A stretch of DNA of 64,000 nucleotides from Rallus limicola (lineage: Eukaryota; Chordata; Aves; Gruiformes; Rallidae), in assembly GCA_022605955.1 (NCBI GenBank), contig JAKCOZ010000005.1, forward strand, positions 53,259,762-53,323,761. Direction: 5' to 3'. Positions within the stretch are counted from its first letter, which is position 1; each line of letters starts with the position of its first letter. The notes beneath the pieces were generated by a model, which was not told the origin of the DNA, made no database searches, and worked only from the letters and a program-made list of their open reading frames with translations. A program made the position numbers and the translations under genes. Positions 14,201 through 37,749 of the stretch are shown here, piece by piece.

Positions 14201-17200
14201 ACCAGCAGAAATATCCTGCTTAGGAATGGCTGTTCTTTGCTGCTGTCATCTGCTGGTTGCTCAGGTCTCCATTTTCACATTTTTAAAGAAGTGTCAAGTG
14301 TTTTGGGCTCTTGGAAAAAGCCAAAGTCTGTTCCTGTGGTAACAGGAGTGCTGTCCATAATAAAAGCAGAGCACAATGGACTGTTTCAAAAAGTGCTACG
14401 TACTGATAGAGCATGGAGAGGTATGTCCCTCTGCTCTGGAGGTGCAATGACTTATGGAAATATTTAGATAGGAAGCAGTATTCAAAAATTTTTGGCAGCT
14501 GAGACAGCTTTGTGGAGTACTAATAAAATAATCTAAAATTCACCTAAATGTCTATGGGGAGGTCCCAAAGTTCAAAAGATCACCGACAGTTTAATTAATG
14601 GGGTTAAGAGAATCAGAGACCTTTGTAACTCCTTACACTATGCTCCTTTTTTTTAACATTAACTTATTGGAAAACCAAACCATTTTTTTTGTTATCTTTA
14701 GAAAAAGAAAAAAATTAAGGGCTGTGAAAACTGAGAAGCAAAAATATGAGGAAAAAAATTAATAATATATGTTCCTTCCTAAACATGGAAAATTTTTGCC
14801 TTTCAGCAAGTTGCTGAAAAGAGCAATTAATAGGGGATTCAGCTTATTTCAGGTGCTTTTCAGCATCCCCCCTGCCTCCCAACAGCTATGCCCACCTCTG
14901 GCATATATGTAAATCAGCTGCTCTCACAACTGCTCCTCCAGACTTCTTTTGCATGGGACATATACACTGAGGCAGCTTGCTAATCACAGCAACTAGCTGG
15001 CAATTAAAAAAGACGCAGTCAATCAGCCATCATTAAGTTGGAAGTGACAGGCTGGGGTTTATTTTTAACTGAAACTAGTGGGATTCATGCAAACTTCCCT
15101 GCAAAGTTTTTCTTGCCCTTCATGTACTATTTAATACTTTCCTACACACGCTGTTTCTTGGCTGTAGAAGGCAGCCTAAAAACAGCATTCAGAGCAAGGT
15201 AAATCTAGGATTTGTATGGTCATCACATGCTGAACCAGCACGTTTGGGTATTACTGCATCTGTGCAGCGTGTGCTGTAAAACAATAGATTTGTACTTGCA
15301 TGGAAAAGAAAATAAATCTTCTCACAGGGAGTTTTATTTAGCGTTTTACAGGCTTATAGTATTTAACTGGTGAGGAGTCTTTCTGCACAAAGCAAAAACC
15401 TGCTCAGAGAGAGGGATGCAGGAATAAAATCTGTGCAAAATGCTGTGAAACTGTTACCGATCATTGCTTGATTTGACAAAACCGATTCTGTTTTGGGCAG
15501 AGACAGAAAACTCCATGTGGATTAATGCTAAATCTCTGTCTGCTCTTTGTGAAGCCTATGGAAATCAATTTATGTGATCCCAATGAACAGGCAGAAGTTG
15601 TTTTCCATGGCAGAAACCCAGTTACTGGTGCACTGCAACTGGTGTTCCAGTCTTGCAGAGGTAAGGTTTGGGGGGTGGAGGGGGTGAGAAGTCTAGTGTA
15701 GAAACTCATTTTAATACCTGCAAGTCATGCTGCACCGTGTTACTAAAATGTCTGGCGTTCTGCTCCAGGAAGCAATGACGGAAGCAACCAGAGCACTCTG
15801 AATTAATCATCTCAGTTTTGTAACGTCTCCCCCTTTTCTTGCGGTTGGAAAAGTAGATCTACATGGTAATTATGCTCAGCAGCCCATGCAAAAAAGAAAT
15901 CCTTTGCTCTGGGCTAACTGTTAGGAGGGGTGTGAGGTAATAGAAGAGACCTATTTCCCCAGTTTTTGTGCAAATCCTACCTGCTAGGATGCCCGCAGCC
16001 TTAGCGCTAGGTGCAGTTGTACGTAATGAAGGTGGCCCACAAGCAGGGATCCACCGGCAGCAGTGGCTGCTCCTGGGAACGTTGTGGGCATCACAAAATA
16101 AATTGGCTGCTCTCAGCAGTAATGCAAATGCATTTGTAATACTCCCATGGCTTGTTAGGCATCGGAGGAGTCACACAAAGCTGTGGGGAGATTGGTTTTG
16201 TTAGGACACCTGCCCAAAAAGGAGCCCACCCCAGAGCTAAGCCTAGCAAAGGAACAGCCCATGAGGGAAGCTTGGGAACAAGGATGGTGACCCACTCGGG
16301 TCTGCTGCTGAATTTGCTGCTGGTGCCCATGCTCATCACAACAACAAAACACAGCAGGGGCTGATGATAAAAACCTTCTTAACTGGCAATCAAAAATGGA
16401 AAGACCAATGTTGCTTCCCACTGCACTGTGCACATTCCCTCCCCTTCCCTAGCAGTTAGAGAAGAGATTAAAAGCATTGATTTTAAATGATGAGGGGAGG
16501 TGAATACAAAACATTTCTTTTTTTAATATTTACAAGATTAAAAATAGTAAGCCTTTGATTTATTTTTTTATCATCATTCAAGTCCTGTGCAAACAACACT
16601 GCCCTGAATCGATATTAGCAAACAGCCTGCATAAGTCTACCCGGGTCAGCTAAGGAGAGTCTCTTAATTATGACCACTTTCTAACCAAGAAAATGTTACT
16701 AATTCACAAAAAGCAAAATAGCAATTTGTCATCAATCTTGATCTTCACTCTAATGTGGCCAGCTTACACTTTTGTTTTCCTATGGATGCTGACCATCCCT
16801 AACATTTCCTGTGTAATGATCTTTCCACACACAAACAAATCACTCTGCTCACACTGCCTGCCTGAAGAGATGCTCACACCTTTCACTGGGGTAGATCAGC
16901 ATAGTGCCTTTTGTAACAGCTGCTGAGTCCCCACATGCAGAAAGCGCCACATCAACACACGTCATTATTTTTCTCTGCAGTCATACCATACTGTTCAAAG
17001 ATCCTTGAATGAAATGTACACTAAATTGCCTTGCATTTCTCACCAAAAAAACAACAGTAAGTAAGTAATAGCCTCTCAATTCAGATTTAGACAGAAAAGC
17101 CACGTACCCAGGAAAAAAATCAGGTCTACCTCTGCAATGCCAAAGGATTATCAGAATTGGGCTCAGTCCTGCTTTTAACAGAGTTGGTGGTGCCCTGCCT

Positions 17201-19806
17201 TTCGCTCCTATAGAAGCACAGTCAGGACCTCTGAGGAAGGTATTTAATTTAGGGATTATATCCAGAGTAGAGCAGGGGCCTGCTGGTACCCAGTGGCATT
17301 AATGTGGCTCTGAAATGCTATTAAGGATGATAGTGTGTGGCTAATCTCTGCATCTGCCTGCAATCTAAAGGCAAAATGCATTAATCCAGGCTGTGCCACG
17401 AATTCCTACTACCCCAGGCATCCCAAAAGCCCCAGAGGATATACAGTGCCTTGATTTTCAGGTAAGTATTTAAACACTCACTAAGACACCCAAGGTGTTC
17501 TTGAGGTGGCAAGGAGAGGAGCAATTGCAGGTTTCTCACTCACTTCTGCATCCATCCATGAATCCTGTCACAGCCAAAGGAGCACGCTGTGCTTGTTGAG
17601 GGAGAGAAAGCCACCATGCTCCCTCTGTGCCTTCAGGGAGAGGTTCAGAGGTGCATATGCTCCCATAACCTTGATCTCCCACGGTCTGTATGACCCAAGG
17701 GGTGCCCAGAAGAGAACACTGTAAGGGAGGTGATGAAGTGGCAAAAAAGGCGATGGAAGGGAGGGAGGCATGCAGGAAAGAGTCAGATTCACAGCTACCA
17801 AAAACAAAGTGAGAAACCAAACCCACCAACAGCTTGTACAGCAATCGCTCTGCTCAGACAGCTGTCCCATGGCATCTGGGAGAGGCTCAGAGGGGTGAAG
17901 TTAATGCTGCCACAGATTTCTCTTTGAATTTTTATGCTGCTCTTCTACCTAGCAAAGTCATGCATGGTCCTCCAAGGACTAACTTCCTGGCTTTGACTGC
18001 CTCAAACTTAAAAATCCCTATGCCCCCAAAGAGGAGCAAAGGCAGGAGAAATTGCTCAGGGGAGCAGGAGAAGAGAAGAATAGCTGCAGGGAAAAAAACC
18101 TCTAGCCTCAGACGTGTAATCCTCACTTAGAAGGAATTGCACAGGGGTCTCGATAGCAGAAGGTGTAGCATGGACTGTGCTGGGCTCTCAGTAACCACAC
18201 AGCTACACATACACATGGAATTACTCCATTCTCCATCCAGGCCTCTTAGCAATTTCTCAAGAAACTCCTGGGCATGGACCAGGCAGTGACCACTGGCAAT
18301 TAACAGTTTGGATGAGACCCCATTATTTGAATGTCTGAAGCCTCGTCTGTCCCATGCACTTCAATATACAAGCCTAGATGCTATCAGAGGTGGAACTAGA
18401 TCTAAATCAGTGAAACAGCCCTTTAGGAAATATTTTTTCTTCAGGAAAAATTCCAGTAACATATCTGGAGATAGATGTGGATGTAATGGACTAAATTTTC
18501 TTTTTTTTAAAAATTGTCTTAAGTGAAAGCGTCTTTAAGCTTAACAAGGTCTGCAGAGTTGGCTAAGATGTGAATATAATAAAATCATATTGATTTTGAG
18601 AGCAAAACTTACTTGCTTTGTAATTATGCTAAACTGTTGCTACAGCTAAGCTATAGCTCTAAGACTTCACTTTCTGGGACAACATGTTCATATAAGCAAA
18701 GAAAACAACCCAACAAATAACTAAAGACCAGAGAGGGACAGGAAAGGGCAGAAGCATCCCGAGACAAGGTAAAACAATCTTTCTATTTTCACATGTAGAT
18801 GGGGAAAGTAATTTGATGAAATTGAAGGCAAGGCTAATCTGCAGGCTCTACTGAAGGAGCACAAGGAGGTAAATTCCTTATGCCCAAACTGGGCTGAGCT
18901 TACTGCTTATTTAAAAAAAAAAAAAGAAGAAAGAAAAGGTATGAGGTGCATTACTTTTGTTGGAGTTACAGGTGAGGAGAGAGTGAGGAGGAAAGGTAAG
19001 AGGTGAGACCTTTGGCTTAGCTGAGAAACATGTCCTTTGCCATGGTCACAAGAGTTACTTGTTCTGCGGTAATTAAGCAAGAGCTGTAAATACCTAAACA
19101 CGTCATGGGCTGCAGAGCTAGGAGCTGTGACTAACGTCACTCTGTGTTTTGCCCTGGAGAAGTGAAGAGGGGTGTCACCCTGCCTGCTTGGGGAACAAAC
19201 CCCCCTGTGTCCCCTTGCCTTGGCTAGGGGCAGCAAGCTGCAGGATGTATTAGTCTGCAGATGCTTTGCATCCCTGAAAAGAGAGAGACAGGTAAAGGAA
19301 ACATGCCACACATGTTGCCATCAAGAAATTGATCAAATTAATTTTCAATAGGCTTGAGCAAGCCACTGAGTTACAAACAAACTCTGAGTTGAGTCATGCC
19401 AAAAGCCTGCTGGCTACACAAGCCGTAATAGAAATTGATCTGTTGGATCTGCCCTTACAGGGGCTTGAACCTGCACTCCCTAGGACCTTTGCCACTGGCT
19501 TCCAGCAGAGGAAGAAGTAAAGTACAGTGTGAGACATAAATGAGTAGCACCCTGGGGGTGGGCACATTATTCCCTATCACAGTACAGGAGCCCAGGACCC
19601 CACTGAAGCCCCCACCAGCTGATGTATATTATTAGTCACAGCAGCTCCCTTAGCATGCTTCTCTATTCATAAAGATGGAAACCCTTGTCTTTCCCAGATA
19701 GGTTTCCCCATCATGGCTGTCCCACATGCAGAAAGCTCCCAATTACAGACTCAGAAAAGGCAAAAACCCTGCCAGTGAAGATGGACCACTGGGCAGAGGA
19801 GGTGCT

Positions 19807-19858
19807 CAGCACATCCTGCTCCACAGCTACCCCAGCACATCCTGCTCCGCAGTCACCC
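19807..19858. repeat. 26-bp tandem duplication, two copies
   Basis: The copies are 19807-19832 and 19833-19858. Each starts CAGCACATCCTGCTCC, and they differ at about three positions. This is a local duplication. Confidence 0.88.
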
Positions 19859-22708
19859 CACAGCTTTCCATCTGCCAGAGTTACTCAAGGATGATGCTCT
19901 GATCCCTTCCCACGTGAGCAAGTCACTCCCCACAACTGATCAGGCCTGAGTGTGAGCACCAGCTGGTGAAGTGCAAACAGCTCAGAATTAAGCTGTCGTA
20001 ATTGAGAACAGCTCTCAGAGCTCAAAACCTGTGAAAGTCCTCAGGTTCACCAGAACATGTGCAACCTTCAGGAGGCAAGGGCCAATATGCAGAGCAGTGC
20101 TTTCTGCCTCTGACATTGCTTCTGCATCAGGACATTCACTAATATAACATGCCATCTGGAGAGACTTAAAAATGAAAAAGAAGGGGGATCCTGAACGAAC
20201 CTTGGTATAACCTTCACTTTTAGGAGACAGGAATGCAGAATTCGAATTAAAATGAAGCTTTTCTGAAGGATATGTGACAGAAGTGATGAGTGAGTCAGTC
20301 AAGAAACAACATCCGATTCATTAAAACCTCAAGCAAAAACAGAAACAGCCAATTTAAAGATAAATTATTCTAATCTGAACTAGAAAGAAAAACAGAGGAC
20401 ATGTGGGTTATGACAGCCTGTTACCCTCACCCACTGAAGAGCCTCAGAGATCCACACTGTGCTGGAGGAACTGGGTAACATCAGTCACTTACGCTGTTGT
20501 CCCTGGCTTCAAGAGTGCCACAGGGCACTGGATTGTCTTAAAGGCAGCCATTTCTCTTTGCATCTCTTCTTGCTCACTCTCCAGCACACCTTCCCAAGGC
20601 TAATGTACCAGACCTCCTACACAGACAATTGTCTTCTTCCTTGGGTGCTCCTGAATCAGTTCTTTGATACAGCTCATGATAGAAAACAGCAGTATGTGAC
20701 CATGTATCTTAAAAGCTCTTGGGGAAATCTATGCTTTGCTAAAGCACAGGAGAATTTTATCTTTCAGAAGGGCCAAAACTCCAGTTTGATTGTTTCTTGC
20801 ACTGGCATAGGCAATGTTGATCTAGCAGTTAGCTGGAGTTAGTATGTTAGCTAGTATAAATGGAAGCAATGATGAGAAGAGAAAAAAAAAAAGCTTTAAA
20901 AATTTCTGCTGAACATTTGTTTTCTATGGGAACACATTTGGTAGCTTGATATTGACCTTCTTTCCTGAGTTTTGACCATCAATAAAACATACATTTATTT
21001 ATATGGGTTTGAGCCTCCTAGGAATCTGTCTTGGCTCCCCTCCTCAGGCCAAGTTCCACTGCTCAAGCTTGCAGAGAGACCCTCCTCCAGCTGTGTGAAA
21101 TCTTGAAAGGCTCTTAATGAATTCAAGATTATTAATATTCTCTTCCAACATCAGAAAGCAGTAATTAACTCTTTGAAGACTCATCCTAAACATTGCTTCA
21201 TAACTTTCGGTCCTCAGAGGCAGCTATGTAATCTCTGTGATTTTCAAGAATATCTTTCCAGATTAATTATTTTTCCCTGTTTGGAAAAAAAAACCCATTC
21301 AAAGTCTGGGGTCTGCCTTGGAGTGTGGATTAGTGATGTTAGATATACCATGAAAATTTCAGAGCACGAAACTTGGTATGCTGCAATACTTTCCAATTAC
21401 CAATTAAAAATCATCTCACCACCCTGGGCAGGAGAGATGACTGCAGGTTGAAAAGCTAGCAGGCACGCTCACTGTGAGGTCTCAAAAATGCAGCATGATG
21501 GCTAAGCTATCTAACACAGAAAAAAAAGAAAACAAAAATCCAGAGTTGATAATAGCATGCTGAGCAGATGCCTTAAGTAGGTCATCCAACATGCCAGGCC
21601 TCTAAATGTTAGTTGAGAGTGAGAAAACATTATTTTCCCACTTCAGCATGACTTTCTCTTCCCTGTCATGTGGAACTAACCTTTTGTGCTCAGTCCTATT
21701 ATTAGTTTATTAGCCTTTTGAATGTCTAAATTGTTTTTCAGTCTATGGACTCAGTGCTTGTTGAGGGACAATGCAGCACAAACAGTGGTGTGGCACGCAC
21801 ATGTATGTACGTGTGTTTTGAAGAGCAGACCTGATGAAAGAACGATCCTGTCTATATATTTTTGACAGTGAGAACATCCATTTTCTTGAGCGCAGAACCA
21901 CAAGGAGAGTATTTCTGTTATAATTAAATGTCAAACCTTACGAGTGATGACTACATAGAAAAAGGGCTCAGTATATTTCTATTGAAATCAATTAAAGGAG
22001 ACAATGATTTTCTTTCCATTTAGATTAAATGACTCCAGCACAAACTGCTGCAGTACGGTGCAGCTGTCAGCCCAGCCTCAGTGCCTGAACAACTACTTTC
22101 TCTTCGCCTGATGAAACTGTCCTGGATGGTGCTGCTTTCCTAAGAGATGAACTCACCATCAAACACGTCTGTGCCCAACAGGGAATCACGTATACTTTCA
22201 GCAGATACAAGGTTTGAAACAATCCCCTGAATAACGTTATGTAACAGGACTTAGATTGTGTCCCTGGTGTGGAAAGTAGCATGATCTACTTTGTGCCTAG
22301 GAACAAGATGTAGAATTTCTGCAAAGCAGGCTCTGGCTCAGCACAACTTACTGCAATACTAGAAGTAAGACTTTTCCCAAAACAGGTCTTGAGAAAAATT
22401 GTAGGAGACATCATAATTGGAGTTCATCTGATGTACCAGAGGTATTTAAAAGTTAGCAATCAAGAATTCTCTCAAAAGTAAACAGAAAAAGGATGATTTT
22501 CTCATTCCAGACTGGACACTGAAGAAGAGCGAGATGATTGCTTTCTGGGGAAACCATTCCTCACGGGCTATAAAGGTCACTAGTGACTACCTTGGACATC
22601 ATCACCCATCTACCCAGCTTTTAGGGAAGTGAACTGCACCCTGCATGTAACACAGTAACATGACCTTTCTTCAAGTCTTAATCCACTCTCATGTAATAAC
22701 CTCACACA

Positions 22709-23082
22709 GATTCATAGAATGGCTTGGGTTAGAAGGGACCTTCAAGATCAACTCGTTCCAATTGCCTACCATGGGCAGGGACACCTTCCACTAGATTAGG
22801 TTGCCCCAAATCCCATCCATCCTGACCTTGAACACTTCCAGGGATCCAGTGGCATTCACAATTTCTCAGGGTAGTCTGTTCCAGTGCCTCAGGATTTCTT
22901 CCCAATATCTAATCAAAATCTCCCCTCCTTCAGCTTAAGGCCATTCCCCCTTGTGCTATCACTCACTGCCCTTGTAACCAGTCCCTCTCCAGCTTTCCTG
23001 TAGCCCTTTCAGGTACTGGAAGGCTGTTGTAAGGTCTCACTGAGCATTCTCTTCTCAAAGCTGAACAAGCCTAACTGCTCCT
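22709..23082 (-). mobile_element. CR1 LINE 3' fragment
   Basis: In plus-strand reading the copy begins ATTCATAGAATGGCTTGGGTT and continues AGAAGGGACCTTCAAGATCA, CATGGGCAGGGACACCTTCC, CAATATCTAATC and AGGTACTGGAAGGCTG. It then fades after GCTGAACAAGCC. This is the reverse complement of the 3' end of a CR1 element: the end of the ORF2 region plus a short 3' UTR. It is 5'-truncated, as nearly all CR1 copies are, and diverged. It belongs to a different CR1 subfamily from the copies at 4434 and 30528, because it has the GGGCAGGGACACCTTCCACTAG block. Confidence 0.9.
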
Positions 23083-24749
23083 GTGGCAAAGGTCATGTAC
23101 ATAACACTAAGCTAATAGAGCAGATAGCTCTATGAGGCACATGATCTTCATGAGTGTTTCCATCTGAGTGTCTCCCTGTGGCAGGGCCCTGCAGGGGAAC
23201 CAATTCTTCTTAAAAAAATATGGGTGGGGAAGAAGAAAACCAATGAAAACCCAGCCAGGATGCTATTCTCCACGTGCATCCCAGGACTATGGAGTTGAAC
23301 TCCAGTATGTCTCCTGTCAGGAAAAAATCTGCAGATGTTTTTGCTGAACACAACCTTGTTATGGCTAATGGGGGAAGGGGATTGCCAGGAAGCTAGCTGA
23401 AGTTCTCCAGTTTAGGAGGGAAAGAATACGTTTTGGCATGTGATATTAGCTTGTGCCACAAATTCTGCCTGAGCAGAATTGTCATCATGGGATTGTAGCT
23501 GATGGCAATGTCACAGGTAGGCACGATGGCAAGGGGGAGATGCTGAAGACAAAGCTTGGGGGACATCTTATCCATGAAGAAGTGTAGAAACCCCAAACCA
23601 GAAGTCCCAAAGCCCTTCTTCAGGTCTGAAGCAGATATAGCAAGATTCTGGTCAGAGGTAGGCTGACAAGCTGGAAACAAACATGATTATAACTGAGCTC
23701 AGAGGGGGACTGTAATCCCATTGCATCTGCTTTTTGCCATGGATGTTCTGTGCCATACTTGGTATATTAATGAGCACCAGGAATTCAATAAAAATTAACT
23801 CCTTTGAAAGAAGCATTTGTAAGATGATCCAGGGCTAGAGAGGCTCAGAGAAGTAAAATTCTAGTTGTGTTGAACTCCTGTTACTGTCAAGGCTGAAACA
23901 GTGTTGTCAAACACTCAGGTAGCCTTGGTACATTATCAGGTGAGATGCCCTAGGCACAGCCACAGAATAATGCCTTTCAGCAGCTAGAGGATCACAGTTA
24001 ATGCTCAATAATCTATAAATCATTGTTATGAGATTTCTCTATGCAAATGAAATTTATATAACCCTCATCAATCTTGAAAAAAAATCATAAAGATTAAATT
24101 TTGCAGCCGCAATGCGAATTAAAGAATCCCTTAACCTGTTTTCAAGATACGTCCTTATAGCTAATTAATTTTTAGATGGAGTGTTCTTTGAAAGGCCTAA
24201 TGGATAGTGAGCATTGCTGATTGATTATAAAATGAGCAGGAGGGTTAAAGAAGTGAGCTGTGAATGTAAAAATGATACCAAGCTTTATTAACCTTGCCGT
24301 ATTAAAATTCTAAACTGTGCAAGTGAGAGAAGGAAGTATTAACATACTTTTGCTGAGTATGTGTTATTTATTTAGCATCAATAAACTTCTCTCTGATGGT
24401 CTATGCCATGCAGATCCATCAGACCATCCTCTGACCTATATCTTAGCAGGTGAGAGACGAAACCTCACCTCTGAGGAAATCAGAATCCATATTCAATCAG
24501 ACTATAAAATATAACTTTATATATTATGCAATGGGGGTGGGGGGAGGAGGAGAGAACAACCCAAAACCCAGCAACTGTGAAGAAAAGGAAAAGAAATGCA
24601 ATTCCTATGTTGCCCTGCTAGGACTCTTCTCAGAGCTGCAAATCTACGGGAAACTTTTATTGAGCCATCACTAACAGTGACAACATTTATTGAAAAGCCA
24701 GTTAATCTGCAATGACCTGAAAACATCAAGAGTAAATTTGGGGCTGCTA

Positions 24750-35936
<11,187 letters not shown>

Positions 35937-37707
35937 AAGCTTCTGGTGGGAGTTTTATCTTGAATTGGTGTAGGTTTTTTCTACCCAGTTACTGCTTTCA
36001 CTGGAGGTGAAAGGGTGATGTGGAAGAAGGGACTATTCTGTTACTCTGTTCTCATTCCTAAAAGTTTTCACACTCCTTTTCCAGAACTGCGGGTGGCACA
36101 ACTATATCCTCTTTGTGGATATCCCTCCAAACTTGGTGCCCAGACTATCCACCCGCTGCTACGCTCAATCCCTGCAGGAGCACAGAACAGACGCTCAGAG
36201 CTGAAGGAGCTTACAAACATGCAAAGACAGAGCATTCACAATAGAAAACGTCACATTTTGCTCACATCCAGTTTTCTCACATCCAGAAAACCTAGTCTTC
36301 AAAAGTCTTGATGCAGATGAGCACTTACCGACAGGTATCCAAACACACCTAGGGCTTAGTTTCAGTGTCAGACAGACATACAGTAAGTAACCTGCCCCGG
36401 AGGGCTTACAGGCTAGAAAATCCAAAGAGTTTGAGATTAGAGCAAAAAGAAAGTATTATGAAACCTTATGAAATGTAAAGTAAAGGTGAGTGAAAAACTG
36501 TCCTGTGAAAACGAAGATGTCTTTATAGCACACCGATTAAATAAGACCTTCAATTAATTTCTTACCTTAAGTATCTTTCCCTATTGAAATAGTAACATAA
36601 GCACACTTGAAGAAAGAAAGTGAAAACCTGTGGGTCCTGTTAAGTTTTAAACTCTGAGTTTAATATTTGCATATCCTACTAATTACACTAACGTCCTTGT
36701 ATCTCTGCAATGCATGGTAGCTGATTGCACTGAGAAACATACAAAACCTTTTAAAGTTTTCTAAGGATAATTAATAGAAAAGAGCATGAGATCAAGAGCA
36801 CGCTGGAAGCCTCATATAAAGAAGACTGCAGATCAACAGTACTGATTAATTTCTCATTGTATTGAATTAATCTGGCAGTTCGCTCTACAGGCAGTATGAG
36901 AGACAGGGACATTGGGTCAATGTCTTAACTACCACTGAATATCAGCAAACGAAGGAGACTCAGGTATTGCTAAGCTTTGATGCAAATGGTCATGTTAATA
37001 TTGAAGTAAAGCCACAATTTTTATTTCTGTTTAATGCAGAAGAGGTATAAATCATAAAAATAATACTAAAGGTCCTAAAGCATAGAATGAGAAAACATTA
37101 AACAATTTCTAGTTTAATTAATATTTATTCTCTTTAAGTGGATCAAAATTCCTTTGTGATTAAAGATACACAGAATGCAAAAAGAAGTATAAATTATTTT
37201 CCTATCCTCTGTACTATGGCTGTCTGAGGCTAAAAGGAGCTACTGCAGTCATGTGCATTAACTTCTTTCAGTATGGGTCATCTCGCAATTTTCATATCAG
37301 TCCCAGAATACCTGGTAAAATTATAGCTTATAAGGCCTTGATTTAACAATTTTGAATGATTTAGGGTAGGTGTTCCAATAGACAGTTAGTCTCTCCTTTA
37401 AAACACGTGCTGCTTCTGAACCAATTTTAAAAATTATTTACAGCCAACAGTCAGTGGATCTCATCATGTTGCTTGGACAGAAGACTTGCAATCACTGGAA
37501 ATCTCTTCCACATCTAGGTGTTTAAAGAATATGACCAAGTTGACTCTTGATGTCATCTTGAATAAATGAGATGATGATGCTTTTTGTGCCTAACACTATG
37601 AAGCAAAGTATCTCCTGGGAAACTTTCCCATAGCACAAGGTTTTCAGCCTTGCAACCACATTCCCAGGCCTACCAGCTAATTATTTTTCATGTTATTTGA
37701 TACATAC

Positions 37708-37749
37708 TTTAATGTGTTCTGTACAACATTTTGTACAGAACACATTAAA
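37708..37749. repeat. Perfect inverted repeat: 19-bp arms, 4-nt loop
   Basis: The arms are 37708-37726 (TTTAATGTGTTCTGTACAA) and 37731-37749, exact reverse complements, around the loop CATT. One mismatch outside the stem, pairing resumes for two more bases. It is intronic and not part of any recognised repeat. Confidence 0.9.
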
